From the NCBI RefSeq assembly GCF_027579695.1, contig NC_083571.1, positions 34,259,443-34,323,442 on the forward strand: a DNA stretch of 64,000 nucleotides. The letters are read 5' to 3'. Both the position numbers and the translations under genes were made by a program. Below the pieces are notes generated by a model that was not told the origin of the DNA, searched no databases, and was given only the letters and a program-made list of their open reading frames with translations. This document shows, piece after piece, positions 33,859 through 47,984 of this stretch. The stretch comes from Neoarius graeffei. Taxonomy: Eukaryota; Chordata; Actinopteri; Siluriformes; Ariidae. Within the stretch, counting starts at the first letter, position 1. Each line of letters begins with the position of its first letter.

Positions 33859-34415
33859 TCAGACTTCGGTGTGCTGTTGCTGTTGTTGTTGCGGTTGTGG
33901 TGCTACGATGAGCCGTCGAAATTGTGCCCCATCCTCGGCACCACTCTCACAGTCGCTCATCGGCGCCTCTGACTCCTCCACGTCCGAGCATGACACTGTA
34001 GATGCATACAGCGACAGTGAAACGTCGTCAGCTGCGATGCTGCCGCTTTTCGGCGGCTCCGGGTCGGATGAAGGGTACTGGTGGTGAGGGAGGTAATGGC
34101 TGAGCGTGTAGAGCTGGGGTAAAGGTGGGCGCTGGCGTGCCCATGATCCTCCAGGACTAGAGGGGGCAGGGCCAAGCGTGTCATACGTTGTGGGTGGAGG
34201 TGGAGGAGGTGGCAGGTCGTCATGGCTGGGGAAGTCATCAGGTGGAGGTGGGAAATCGCTCTCAATGTCGTAGCCACCCGCATAATAGTCCGTGTCTAAC
34301 AAGGCGGGGTCGTTGTACAGGGTGGGCGGAGATTCCACCACCTCATACTGAGGAAACTCCTGGATTCCAGGAAGTTGAACACTCGGCATCCAATCAGATG
34401 TGTCCCAGTGATACC
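33859..34415 (-). CDS. fat1: fat1 last coding exon
   Basis: A 557-bp exon reading [60 protein letters not shown], and ending [13 protein letters not shown]. The last four residues are a class-I-like PDZ ligand. The polyglutamine run just before it is coded by mixed CAG/CAA codons. Confidence 0.95.
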
Positions 34416-35022
34416 CTATAGGATGAAATGACAAATATCAACCACTACATCACAGTATTACAATGATATTGTAATGTTAAATGGAAACTGGCTAGAATTT
34501 TTAAAACTGTATTTACATACATTTTCAGTTCAACTAATTCATAACGTCCTGAAGGTTAGAATTCAGTAGTGTTGTTAAATTTACATCATCATTATTATTA
34601 ATGCAATAAATTATAGTTCATTCCAAAACAATAACTAACATTGTTACGCAAATTTATTACATAGTGTGTAACAGTTACTAAAAATAAATCAAGATTAGTT
34701 CTCACTCTAAGTCAGTGAATTTGAGTAAGGTGAACTGAAGTGAAATAAAATCCTGCGTGAAACACCTTCATTTTACTTTTGTCAGGGTTCAAAAACAAAA
34801 ACAACACAAAACATTAATTTAAACATCATGCAGCAAACTTTCCACATCAACAACAAATGAGAATCACACAGATAAAACTACACACAGGATACACACATCA
34901 TACACAACACAAAGTAAAAATAGAATAAAATAAATCAAATGATACTGATCCAGAACAGTTTCAGTCTTAGTTACTGTGATATGGAAAAAAAAAGCAATAC
35001 AGCAATAACAATATATATATAT

Positions 35023-35096
<74 letters not shown>

Positions 35097-38000
35097 CTAA
35101 TCCAATGGTTAGTAACAACAGCTACGAGGGGCATGTTAGCATGATTTAATTTTTGTATTAGCATTTCTTTCTTTTTTTTTAATTATTATTAAACCAATGT
35201 CTTTTTTTCCTCACAGCACTGCATGCAGGGAGAAATCACAGGGCTTCAGGCAAACACGGAAAAATTTCAATTCACCTCTCGGGTTCTTGAGCTCACGAGA
35301 CGGGAGTGACTCTTTAGATGCAAGCAAGCGGCCGATACAGAGGAAAGAAAAGGTTAAATACTGTACTGAGAACTACACAGAGAGAAAAAAGAAGGAAATA
35401 TACAGTAGAAAGAAAGGACACAAGGATGCTATCTGCTTCACCAGATGAGTGAGCATGTAAAAATACTCAGTGCAATATTCATAATCAAATTTGAGTCTTT
35501 ATTTGAGACATGCCTGATTAATTAAATAAACAGGGCATCTGTGCATCCTTTTCAATCTCCCACCCAACACCACTCACGAAGATGACACAAGAGACAATCA
35601 AACAAATGGTACCTTGTGTCTCCACCGAGCCAGCCGCCGAGCTGACCAGGTGGATTACAGTCACTATGGAGGCTTGAAAGGGAAGGAAAGAGGTATGGAT
35701 GGATGGATGGATGGAAGGAAGGAGCAGGTTAGACAGCTTATGTTAGTGTGAGGGAAAATGAAGAAGCACCTGGAGTTAAGATGACTACAATGGCATGAAG
35801 TGAATGTTCCTCTCATTGTTTTGTCTCAATGACAGATGATGGTTTCGTTTTGAGCTTTTGCTTTATAGTGTTGCAAAAAAAAAAAATCAATGACTTCAAC
35901 AGATTTGTGGCTTGTTTTAAATAATGTGAATCACTATGGAAATCCAGACCGCGCCCCACGGTAAGGAATAAACATTTAAACTTGAAAGGGTGAAGTAGCT
36001 ACACACTACAGATCTGGATCTGGTTTCTATCTGCACCAGGTTCTGGATGTATCATGGTGGAGTTGTGATGAAGGACGAAGTGAGTGAAGACTCAATGTTT
36101 TTGGATTGATGGGGACATATACAATCGGTGATACCCATGGTTCCACTGACACTGATAGCACGGTACGATATGATACGATATAATACGATATGACATGAGC
36201 AGAAGGAAGGATCGGGATCAGAAGAATTCTCAAGGATAAAAAAGAAAAGTGAGAAAAGGAAAGTGCATTTGGTTCCAGGTGGAAACAGGAAATAGGGTAC
36301 TTTGAGGAACCCCAGGTTGAGGTAAAGTAAAGTAAACAGCCAAGATTAATGGATTGAAATATTTTCAGACACAAGCGGAATTCCTGTACCAGTGAAGTCT
36401 TCAACTATCCGTAGCAGCTTGGAGATAAAAATATCCATAAAAGAAGCAAACAATCAAACCAAATCATTGCAAAGCCAAATAGATTGGAAAATCGGAGAAA
36501 GTAAGTAAGTAAAACAACAACAACAACAACAACAACACAGGCTTCTTTTTTATCCCCTGAGAATCACACTAAGCCTTTTTGTGAGGCGATCCCTTCCTTC
36601 TCCGTGTCACTATGTTTGACTTACGAGTTTAGCTAAAACCTCGCCCTGCGTCTTTGGTGCGGTTTGATCCAAATGGGGGCTAAAGTCCCAAAGCAGCGAG
36701 TTAAAGAGGGGGAGAGAAACATAACACAACAACATGACTCTCAAACCACAAACTGTTTACTCAAGTTACAAAAAAAAAAAATAAAGAAAGAAAGAACGAG
36801 GTGGTTAGTATTCATGCTAATGCTAACAAGACTAGAATGCTACGATGGAAACGGTAAGATTGTAGATAACAAAAGAAGTTCAGTTCAAAATACGGCCAAG
36901 AAAAAAAATTCACAAAGCTAACCTACTAGCTAGCAAATATGTTTTACTTATCATCAGTGTAACTTAACATATGAAGATATACAGTGATTCAGCAGAAAAT
37001 GCTAACATTGCTAATAACAAATGTAGCCAAATTAACATTTAGCCATGGTAATAGTTTCCTCAAAAAATGCTATTTTTCTGCTAATAACAGTTGAAGATAA
37101 ATGCTAGCTAGTTAGCTTTGTGTAAACTAGACTCAGATTTTATTTCCTGCTAGCCTCTTTTGGGTGAAGTATTTCTATAATTTCACTTTGTACAAGTCAA
37201 AAATATTCATGAGAAATACAAACTTCATGAAAATGAGCACAAGATTCAGTTAAGCATATAGATAAATTATAAACTCTTAAATTACGTACATCAGAGCAGG
37301 AACGAGGCTAATGATGTTAACTGCTAAACAATCCAGTAACAGTTAGCATAAAATGCACACGTACCGTTGTCATCACAGGACTCAGACTGGAAAGAGCTGA
37401 GCGACTGCACCTCAGACATGCTGCCCCGGGTGTTATAGGGGTGACACGTGCTGTCCTCCACTGCCTTCTTACTGAAACATGGATCCAGATCTACAACTTT
37501 AGCTGCAAGTAAACAAGAAAGATGCACAAGATGAGCACTCGGCTATACTAATTAGGTACTGTAAGTCCATCCATCCATCCATCCATCCATTATCTATGCC
37601 GCTTATCCGTCAGGGTCGTGGCGGAAGCTGGTGCCAATCTCAACTGACTTTGGTTGAGAGGCGGGGTTCACCCTGGGCAGGTCACCAATCTATTAGGTAA
37701 GGCCATAACAAATTATGAGACTGGAAATGGAATATCAGCTCTGTCCTTACCGTCATAATCATAGTCCCAGCTGGGTTTCTGAATCGAGTCGCTGTCCGAG
37801 GCAGAGTTGGAGGGCGGAGGCGGGGGCAGGTTGGGTGCCACGCTGCACACAGCGACAGTCTTGCGGTGCCCATGTCCTACTGGATCAGGGTTGAAAGTGC
37901 TGAATTCAGTGTGCTCGGGAACAGTTGAGCCTTCAAATGAGCTGCGGTCCAGGTTGTTGCGAGAGTCACTCGGCACGCTGGGGGTGTATGAGATGGGTCG

Positions 38001-40226
38001 CACGGGCACTTGGGGTGGCACGTCAGAGTAGACGTTCCTGCCCAACTTGGAGTCATAATACGGACGCTGCAGGAAGGACGAATGCAGGCGCTTATCATCA
38101 TCGGGCGACTGGGGCTTGGTACGCCGGCATACACGCTTACGGATCCCGACAAATAGCAGAGCCATGATGAAGATCACGGCGACAAAGACAGCAATGCCGA
38201 TAACCTCCTCCAGGCCAATGTTCCAGGATGTAGAGAGCACCTGGTTGCTTATCTGGGCGTGTTGTTCACAGTGGTGACCCCCATAGCCAAGCGAGCAGTT
38301 GCAGGCATATGAGCCGTATGTGTTCTGGCATTGGCCACCGTTGGTGCATGGGTTTTTCAGACACTCGTCCACATCATTCAGGCACCTGACCATGCAGACA
38401 GAGATTGAGTCGATGTATATACAAAAAACCTACTGTCCTGTTCTACTATTACTGAAAATATTTTCAAGATCTCCGAAGGGATGGAGCGTACCTGTCTCCT
38501 TGGAAGCCAGCCTCGCACTCGCACACTGGGCCATCCAGGCTGCCGATACACCTGCCGTTGTTCTTACAAGGGTTCTCTGTGCAGTACGGACCAAGCTGAC
38601 ACCTGTCGCACACCCGAGACAAATGAATAAGATGAGAAAGAGCAGAAAATACCTTGCCAAGTTGTTAATTCCGACGAATCAAATCACTAACTACATCTAA
38701 CCCAAGTGAACAAGCAGCTAGAACTTTTGCAGATTCAGATTTAATCAGAATGTCAAACTTGGAGACACCATATTCATTTCAGGTCAAGTTTACTGCAGGA
38801 CATAAAGTCCCACTGCCATTTCTTTTATTTGCAACAGAGTTCCCTGGTGTCTCCCCATCAAGCTGGCAACATGGTCCACCCTAACATCCTACATCCCTTT
38901 TATATCATGTTTGTTATTGTGCACTTTAATATGGACATTTAATGGCAATTCATTGAGAAGGGGGAACTTGAAATTCCCAAGAAAGTTTGCTATCTGGACA
39001 TCTCAAACATTCGCTCTAGAGACCCTTGTAGGAGACAAGTTGGTCTATTAACAACAGGTCTATCAATGATGAAGTCTTATACTTTAGCCAGAGTGTCCCT
39101 TTAAGGAATTCTGTGGTGACCTTAGTGTTGAGATGTGCACAGGAGAGTGATTTTTTAAAAAAAAATACCACTCTTGCTTACTCGTGAAAGAATTTTGACC
39201 AATCCTGCCTATTCCAGTCCCATGATCCCAGCCCCGATGTACACCTCTACCTTTGTGTGTATGAGCATTAGCAGTCACTATGCAAGCAGACCGGACAGCA
39301 TGAAAGCAACTGTTGGGCTTATAAAACTCTATTTTATATAAAATGGCTATGTTCTTGTGTGTGTTCTCTCACCACTGGCCGGAGTACTGGCCTCGGCACT
39401 GGCAGTAGAAGTCATCTCCACGTGGCACACAGGTTCCACCATAAAGACAGGGATTAGATGAACAGGGGCTGATGCTAACCTCACAGTGGCTACCCATGAA
39501 CAGAGGACTGCACTTACAGAAATAACCTACAACAATAAAAAGTGTGACAAATGTGGACAAAAGGAAAATTTTTTGATGGCACAAGTTCTGAATTTTGGGT
39601 TTCTTTGTCTTTGCATTTTGTACCCATATACAGTACTACTTGACATAACTAGCTAACTCTGGTAAACTAGCACGCTAACCTCAGGACTAAGAGTTTGAGT
39701 ATTCTTTTTATAAGTACGTACTTATTTCTTTACCACTAATATTTTCCATATTTAATTAACTCCCCCCATCCCAGACCCTGTACCTCCATTAGGCAGCTCT
39801 GTGCAAGTTCCTCCATTGGCACAGGGCTCACTGGCACAGCTCGATACCCGAGGGGGTGGTCTGCAACCAGGCACAGCTTCCACAAGTTCCTCCAGCACAG
39901 AGTGCGAGCTACGAGGCTGCGATCTCAGTGGCAGCTCACGTCCGTTCAACACCACCCCCTGCAGGCAGCCCCTCAGGCCGTTGGCTACACCTGCCTGCCG
40001 AACATGACCTCCAAAGAAGACACTGGTGTCGAGGTTGAGCGTGCGAAGGTTGCCTTGTGCTTTGCCTGAGGCGGTGTGTGTTCGGTCAAGCACCAGGCGA
40101 GCGTAGTTGCCATCCACCTCGAGTGAGATTGTGTGCCATTCTCCATCATTCACTAATGGGCTGTGGATAGGGACGACACCGGGCCCACTGCCACAGTCAA
40201 ACTTGTACTGCAGGCGTCCATTCACA

Positions 40227-40264
<38 letters not shown>

Positions 40265-42522
40265 TAGCAGATAGTGCCAATCATTTAGTACACTGCGTAC
40301 ACAAATTAAATACAGATATTGCTGCAAGTTACATTTGATCTGTCAATCACAGACTTTACTACATCACCACTCACCTTTCCTTTCAGTTCTCTGGCTGTTT
40401 ATTGCTCCAGTGCTAATGTTAGCTGACTAATTAGCGAAGTTAAAGCTCAAGTTATCTATCAGGTGTTAAGAAATTAGCTGAGTTCAATGAGCGCAAACTA
40501 ATGTTAGTGAAACTGTTTCATTAGCCAATTCAACTAGCTAATAATGGGCTAACTAGTATAACATGCAAATGAAACAGAGCAGCTAGGTTTGTTAGAAAGC
40601 TAGCTTTTAACTATTATATTATGTATGATATTATCTATTATATTGTGTAATCAGAAAGTTTTAAAAGAACTAAACTGCCAAGTAAATTATTTAATTTGGT
40701 AATTTAGATCAATAGCCAAGATAACATTAGGTGATGTATTAAAACCAGCAGCTAAGTTTGACATGAAGCTAACTAACATTAGGCTATACCAGGGCTATTC
40801 AAATACATTTGCAGGGGGGCCAAACTAGAAAATTATAAAATTTGTGAGGGCCGGAGGGGCAATTGACATAAAATTGATATCAGCTAAAGGCAATTAAAAT
40901 ATACTATACTAAGGTACATAATATATGAAATAAAATAAGGTACATTATTCTTTGCCTTTCCTTTACTATGAAAGCATTCGACACATTCAACAACATGTAA
41001 TGATTACAACAAAAGCTTCCCTAAGTGCAAAACTGCAAATGCAAATACTGCATAAGCCCTGGGGTGATGATAACAAGTATACTGAGAAATATACACAGCT
41101 TTTACCCTTAAAACAGTAAACATAAGTAATAGCTTATATAACAAATTCAGACAATCAAAATAAAGCTGCCATAAGTGCAAACTGCAACTGCAGTTTCAAG
41201 TCTCATCTCATCTCATCATCTGTAGCCGCTTTATCCTGTTCTACAGGGTCGCAGGCAAGCTGGAGCCTATCCCAGCTGACTACGGGCGAAAGGCGGGGTA
41301 CACCCTGGACAAGTCACCAGGTCATCACAGGGCTGACACATAGACACAGACAACCATTCACACTCACATTCACACCTACGGTCAATTTAGAGTCACCAGT
41401 TAACCTAACCTGCATGTCTTTGGCCTGTGGGGGAAACCGGAGCACCCGGAGGAAACCCACGCGGACACGGGGAGAACATGCAAACTCCACACAGAAAGGC
41501 CCTCGCCGGCCACGGGGCTTGAACCCAGACCTTCTTGCTGTGAGGCGACAGCGCTAACCACTACACCACCGCGCCGCCCGCAGTTTCAAGTATCAAATCT
41601 TATTTGGGGTGATAACATTCAAATATCCCTGAAATATACCTTTAAAACAGTACACATTTTAAAACGAGATCAACATTTCAAGTGTACAGTAAGTAAGTAC
41701 AAATCTGCTAATTAAAACAATATGTGCTGTAAACATACTCTTGATGGAAACTAACTACTAACAAGAATAGTTTTTTCCTCATTTAGTTTACCTTATTTAT
41801 CAGTGAGCTCTCTCTTGTTCTGTGCAAAAGCCACCAATTGCACGCTGACTTTGTTCAAAAGAAGTTACCAGTCTGTCTATTCTCCTTCGTCTCTCCTCGG
41901 AGCCCTCTCGGTATTGCTCAGAAAATGAAGCATGTTTTGTTGTAAAATGTCTCTTCACGTTGTACTCTTTGGCCACAGCTACGGATTCGTTACACAATAA
42001 ACGCACAGGTCTATCGCTTGCCGTAGTTGGCAAAGTAAATAAGTACTTTTCAGTCCATTCGCTTTGAAATTTATGGTTTTCTCTGTCAACTTTGCGATGT
42101 TGCTTGGACAGCGCCATGTTGCCACTGCTGTAGCTGCATGGAGTGTGTCACATCGCGAGAATCGGTGAGAATGAGTGTTTGTCACCATGGAGACGACCTG
42201 TACTCTGGTCTGTGCCAGAGCGGTAGAGAAAACTGCGCACCGCGGCAGATACGTAGATATGTTTTTTTTTTAAATCTGCTGCGGGCCGGATTAAATTTCA
42301 ATCGGGCCAATTTCGCCCCCGGGCCGCTATTTGAATAGGCCTGGGCTATACTATCACAAGACGTGTGTTCAAAAGTTTCTCACAAGCTAAATAAAGTATG
42401 ATATAAAAAGTGTGTGTGTGTAACATTCTCACAGAATAAATGTAGCGTAGAGTAGCGTGTGTTTGTACAAAGCAGAAATAGCAGGATGCTGTAATGTGGA
42501 TCACATAGCAGATAACAGTCGA

Positions 42523-42558
<36 letters not shown>

Positions 42559-45500
42559 AGCTGGAAAGGAATCTGTGAGAAAGGACTCTCTCTTGCCCTC
42601 TCACACCACCAAAATAACCCCCTCTCTGTTTTCTGCTGAGACCCTTGAGGTGGCCATATTGAGGAGACGATGGACAGAGTGTGGGAGAAGAGAAAGAATG
42701 GCAGACAGAAGAGAAAGAGGAGGTTTTCCTCTCTCACGCTGTGTGGGAAAACCTGCTGTAGTCATGCTACACTCAAGGACTTCTGTTTAGTGCTGTGTAC
42801 ACTGTCAGTCCCTATAAATAAAGGTGTGGCCTAGCTGTGAGAGAGGCATGGCCTCTGACTGTCACAGTCAGTGAAGGAGGTACAGATTTTGCACTCATCT
42901 TTATGAGAAGGATGAGAAGGAGATGTGGCCTCTGTCCCCTTCAGTGTCAATACAGGAAGTGTGGCCTAACAGTGAATGAGGCAAAGCCTCTGCGCCTTTT
43001 AGTCCCGTTGAAGGAGATGCAGCCTAGCTGTCTCTGCCTCTGTCAGTTTTAGTCAAGAAGGTGTGGCCTGGCAGGAAACGAGGTGTGGTCTCTGGCCTGT
43101 CAATTTTAGTCAAGGAGGTGTGGCCTAGCAGTAAAGAAGGTGTGGTCTCTGCCCCTCTCAAGGAGGTGTGGCCTAAAAATAAAGAAGGTGTCGTCTCTGC
43201 CTCTGTCAGCCTTAGTCAATGAGGTGTGGCAAAAATGTCAGCAAAAAAGTGTTAGTCATGTCTCAAATAAGGGGACGTGGCTTCTCTCTTTCAAGCTAAT
43301 CATATTCGGACTGTTACAGCTGTGCGTGAGCATGTGTATTTGTGTGTTCACCTCCAGGATGCTGTAGTCGGTGCCCTTGGCGTACATGATGGTGGCGTGG
43401 TCCGAGAATGTGCGTAGCCTGAGAGAGAGATTCATCTCCTCCTTATTGTCATTCTCCATGAGCCTGTAGCGCACGTAGCCGTTTCCGCTGAATGTCAGAG
43501 CGTGACCTTCTGAAACACATACATCAGTTATAATGAAGTGTATTCAAAATTTATTTACACGGTGCATTATCCTGAGGCGTTGGGAGAGGACGGCCTTACC
43601 GGCACATTGTCCATGTTTCTCGTCTGAGCATACACAGCTGAATGTGGTGTGTGTTGGGTCTTCTACACACTCCGTACCCTCGGGACATGGGTTCCCGACG
43701 CACAGCTTGCTCAGCTCAGTGCACTCAGCGCCTTCACAAATTTACAAAGAATAAATCAAATCAATTAAATAATACAAATAACTTACACATATGTATCAGC
43801 TAAGTAAGGCTTTGTATGAGAGGAAATGCGGAGTGTGTGTTACCACGGCACAGGCAGTCAGCTGTCCTCGTGTGGCGTGGAGTGACAAAGCTGAGCCTTG
43901 CTGTGCTATATGTTGCCATAGTGCCCGTCTCCAATGTCACCGTCTCCTGGCAGTGACGAGCTGGACAGTCCAAATGAGGGCAAACTTTGTTGCCCACACG
44001 CACAATCCTCACCCCTGTTATCTCCTCAATAGCACCAGCGGAGGCATTCAGCTTCCTCAGCACCACTTCCTGTGCCTGCTCTGGACTTCCTGTTTTGTCG
44101 AGCGCAAGGAGCACTTCCAAATCACCGTGATCAGGCTGTAGGCTGACAAGCTGCACATCGCTGCGCCGGACGCCTGCCGTGTTACGCAACGCCCTTGCAA
44201 AATTGCGCCAATGCTCGCCAACGAACTCTTCAGGTGCAATGGTGCCCAGGCGGATGCTCACGAGATTGATGAGGGAAGGCGCGGGGCGTACATGCACAGT
44301 GACACGTGCCCACGTTGTGAAGCGACCGTCTGTTACAGTGGCGTTGAGTGAGTAGCGACCAGAGTCCAGGGCACCCAGCGCTACAAGTCGGCCATCAGCA
44401 GCTGAGACAGAGAAGAGGCCGGAGTTGTCTGAAGGGGCGGGGTCAGGGCTGATGCCGTAGGTGAGGGTGTCGTGCACATCTTGGTCAGTGGCATGGATTT
44501 TTCCCAGCACTCCACCACCCGCGTACTCAGCAGTCGTCGTGGTGACAAACACATCGAGCGGGAGGATGACAGGCGGGTGGATGCTCTCTTCAATCAGACG
44601 AACAAACACCAGGGTGGAGGAAGACAATGGCGGCCGGCCAGAGTCTGACACCTGAGACAGAGAGAAACGGTTCCATGATTCAGAGTCACTTACAATGTAA
44701 ATGAACTGAATCATTACAAGGATTCAAAATGACCTGAAAAAGGAAAAAAAGACAATAAATAAGAGAAAGAACAAAAGAGAAAAACATTTTTACACGGTAA
44801 ATAATAAAAAAAAAATCAGGTAATTAAATATGTGGTAAATTAATTGATTCAATAATACCCCTTTTCCACCAAATCAGTTCCAGAGCTGGTTCGGGGCCAG
44901 TGCTGGTGCTGGTTCACAACTCGTTCAACTTGCGAGCCAGCTGAGAACCAGTTTGCTTTTCCATAGCTCGCGGTGCTAAGGGAAGACATGTCATTACGTT
45001 GCTGTATACGTCAGTTATGTCGTTGTATACGTCAGTTACGTCACTACGTTTGCATAAACCTTGGCGCGAATATCGAAGCAAAAACAACACGGAAGAAGCA
45101 GCAACAACAATAATAATAATAATGGATGACTTCGCGTTTGTACAGCTGCTGCTTCTCGCCGCTTAAAAATGGCGATTTTTCGCGGTCTTGTTATTGTTGT
45201 TGGTCTTAACAACTCCGCCCCCCGCTGACGTAAGCGGTTCTTTCCTCTGGCCCAGCAGAGAGTTGGTGCTAGCCTGGAACCAGTTTTTCTGGCCCCAGAG
45301 CCAGTTCTTTGTCAGTGGAAACAGAAAACCCGGTTCCAAACTAAGCACTGGCCCCGAACCAGCCCTGGAACTGCTTTGGTGGAAAAGGGGCATAAGAGAA
45401 AAGATAAAGAATTATTTGGGAGAATAAAGGAGAATTTAAAAGTTGAATTCAGAATCACCACTGAATCTTTTCCAGGATAAATTAATCATTTGACTAAAAT

Positions 45501-47483
45501 GAATTAAAAGAGAGGAGTTTTGTGATGGGTGGCACGGTGGTGTAGTGGTTAGCGCTGTTGCCTCACAGCAAGAAGGTCCGGGTTCAAGCCCCGTGGCCAG
45601 CGAGGGCCTTTCTGTGCGGAGTTTACATGTTCTCCCCGTGTCCGTGTGGGTTTCCTCCGGGTGCTCCGGTTTCCCCCACAGTCCAAAGACATGCAGGTTA
45701 GGTTAACTGGTGACTCTAAATTGATCGTAGGTGTGAATGTGAGTGTGAATGGTTGTCTGTGTCTATGTGTCAGCCCTGTGATGACCTGGCGACTTGTCCA
45801 GGGTGTACCCCGCCTTTCGCCCGTAGTCAGCTGGGATAGGCTCCAGCTTGCCTGCGACCCTGTAGAACAGGATAAAGTGGCTAGAGATAATGCGATGAGA
45901 TGAGATGGATTTTGTGATTTGGAGTCACCAAAGAGTCACTAATTCAAAAAAAAAAAAGGAATTAAAAGAAATGGACTCAGAAAAAGGAAAAAATGGCAGA
46001 GAGAGAGAGAGAAATTCAGGATCACAACTGAGTCACAGGATAAATGAATCATTTTAGGAAAAATGAATGATGATTCTGAATCACTTCTGACAGGCGACTG
46101 AAAAAAGAGATAAATAAAATGATTGTTTAGTCAGACAACAATGTTTTCAAGAGTTGAGTCTGAACTTTCTAAAAGTTGATGAACAGATAAATATCAGGAA
46201 AGCACCAGCGTGGTGGATTTCGGTCTGACACACCTGTCTGAGCTCCTATAGAGATTTCTATCAAAGTGAGTATTTACAGCAGCTTTCTGCTGCCAGTACA
46301 GAGATTTATCAAGCTTTTGTTTTGTGAGTGTAAACCCAGTGTGAGATTGTTCAGGACGTGCAGAAGCAGCTGAAGTGTTAGCAGTTGTAAATGTCTTTGA
46401 GGTGGATCATTACAGCAATTTCGGCAGCAGCAGCAGCAGCACAGGAACACATTGATATCAGGGCACACAGCGGGAACACAGTGTTTGTGTATTTGTGTAA
46501 AAACTCAGACAAATCAGCAGAGCACCTCAATACACAGTGCGCTTGTGCTCATTTCAATACAAGGAAAACACTTCCCCAAATTCTTTATTCAAGTCAACTT
46601 TTCCATCTCAGTTTTATCGCTAATTACCAATAAAGCAATGCTGAATAAAATCAGTCCGCTCCTCTAGCCCACCTGAATCCCCAAGACGTAGTTATCCTTG
46701 TTGCGGCGACTCAGCGTCCCGACTGACACCAGCGCTCCCTGAGACGTGATGTCAAACGTGTGATCCTCGTTACCGTTGATGATGGAGAAGGAGAACGGCG
46801 GCCCGTTGTGTGAGGCGTCTCGGTCTGATACGCTCAGCTGGAGGACACTGGTCCCCACTGGACGGTTCTCCTACACATAAAACACACACAGTATTCATTC
46901 ATTAACGCACATATATGTATTGCACTTCCCCAAAAACGATTCACATACAGCATCTCCGCCCACTTGGTAAGTGTTTTTGGGTAAATGAATAACCCCAGGT
47001 GACTGAATTAAAAGAGTGGGGTTTAATAGTTCATGAATCAAATTCAGGTACAAGGTGAATCAACTGATTCGGTAAAAGAAAAGATTCAGATTTACACACC
47101 GAGTAAGAGAGAATGAGAAAGAGGATGGCTTATTGTTAAAATTTTCAATTGAGAATCACCACTGAGTAATTAAAAAGAGCACTCAATCATTTCAGTAATT
47201 TGAATTATGAAAGAGGGTTTGAGGTTTGACACGAATCACGCACAAATGTAAAGGAATCAATACAGCACATAAATTAAGATTAAGATTTACCTGGAAGAAG
47301 GAGAACAAGACAGAGACAGCAAAGATTTGTCTCTGTCTCTATTTGTTCGAGATTTCATGACTTACAGAGTGTTTTACAGGATAAATGAATCATTTCAATC
47401 AATGAATCATTAAATGACTAACAAGGAAAAGGAACTGATTCGGAAAATGGAAAAAAGAGAGAGAAAGAGGGAAACACACATAT

Positions 47484-47521
<38 letters not shown>

Positions 47522-47946
47522 GATTCACCACTGAGTCACTGAAATGAATCAATTCAGGTATTATGATTCAGAATCACACATGATTCAGGAATCATCCTAA
47601 ATGGACTCATATTGTAAGCGAGTGATTTTGAAAAATGTTTAATGCTTTGTTAAGTGATAGATCCTTGAAGGTTCTTCTATGTGACCTTCTGTGTGTGTGT
47701 GTGTGTACCTGGATGATGAGTGTGTAGTTGCTCTGGGAGAACACTGGAGGGTTGTCGTTGATGTCGGAGACATCAATGTTGATTTTGGTGGTGCTTAAAC
47801 GAACTGGACTCCCGTTATCAGACGCCCTGACAGTCAGAGTGTAACCAGACACCTACACACACACAAAGACAAAGCAAAACAACAAACAAACAAACAAACA
47901 AAAAAAAATTAAAATTAGTGATGAAGGTTGATCAAATGCATGTTCC

Positions 47947-47984
<38 letters not shown>

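Larger units (their letters stand above)
34416..37364 (-). other. fat1: fat1 intron before the last exon
   Basis: Holds the three cassette candidates listed separately, a (TA)n run at 35011-35091, poly-A tracts, and a short ACGATAT/ACGATAT run near 36166-36196. No transposon recognised. Confidence 0.6.
40790..42343 (-). mobile_element. hAT transposon with BED-finger fragment, in a fat1 intron
   Basis: The ends are CAGGGCTATTCAAAT and, inverted, CAGGCCTATTCAAAT. The 8-bp target duplication GGCTATAC is exact at 40782-40789 and 42344-42351. The element carries a transposase N-terminus (41800-42117) and a nested SINE (41202-41579). With the SINE removed the copy is about 1.16 kb, so most of the transposase is gone. 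Confidence 0.92.
44652..46672 (-). other. fat1: fat1 intron with MITE, SINE and degenerate repeats
   Basis: Contains the MITE 44856-45392 and SINE 45527-45909. The remainder carries degenerate AGAATCACCACTGAGTCA / GATAAATGAATCATTT phrases, also seen in the next two introns. Confidence 0.6.

Noticed and set aside
35197..35448. 83-codon plus-strand reading
   Set aside because: Lies in a fat1 intron, opposite the 36-nt cassette candidate; composition is Lys/Arg-rich by chance.
36160..36200. Short ACGATAT-type run
   Set aside because: Only a few imperfect units; too short to call a repeat array.
38299..38700. 133-codon plus-strand reading
   Set aside because: Antisense to two fat1 EGF exons.
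42837..43052. 71-codon reading with repeated Cys/Arg phrases
   Set aside because: Arises from the intronic minisatellite.
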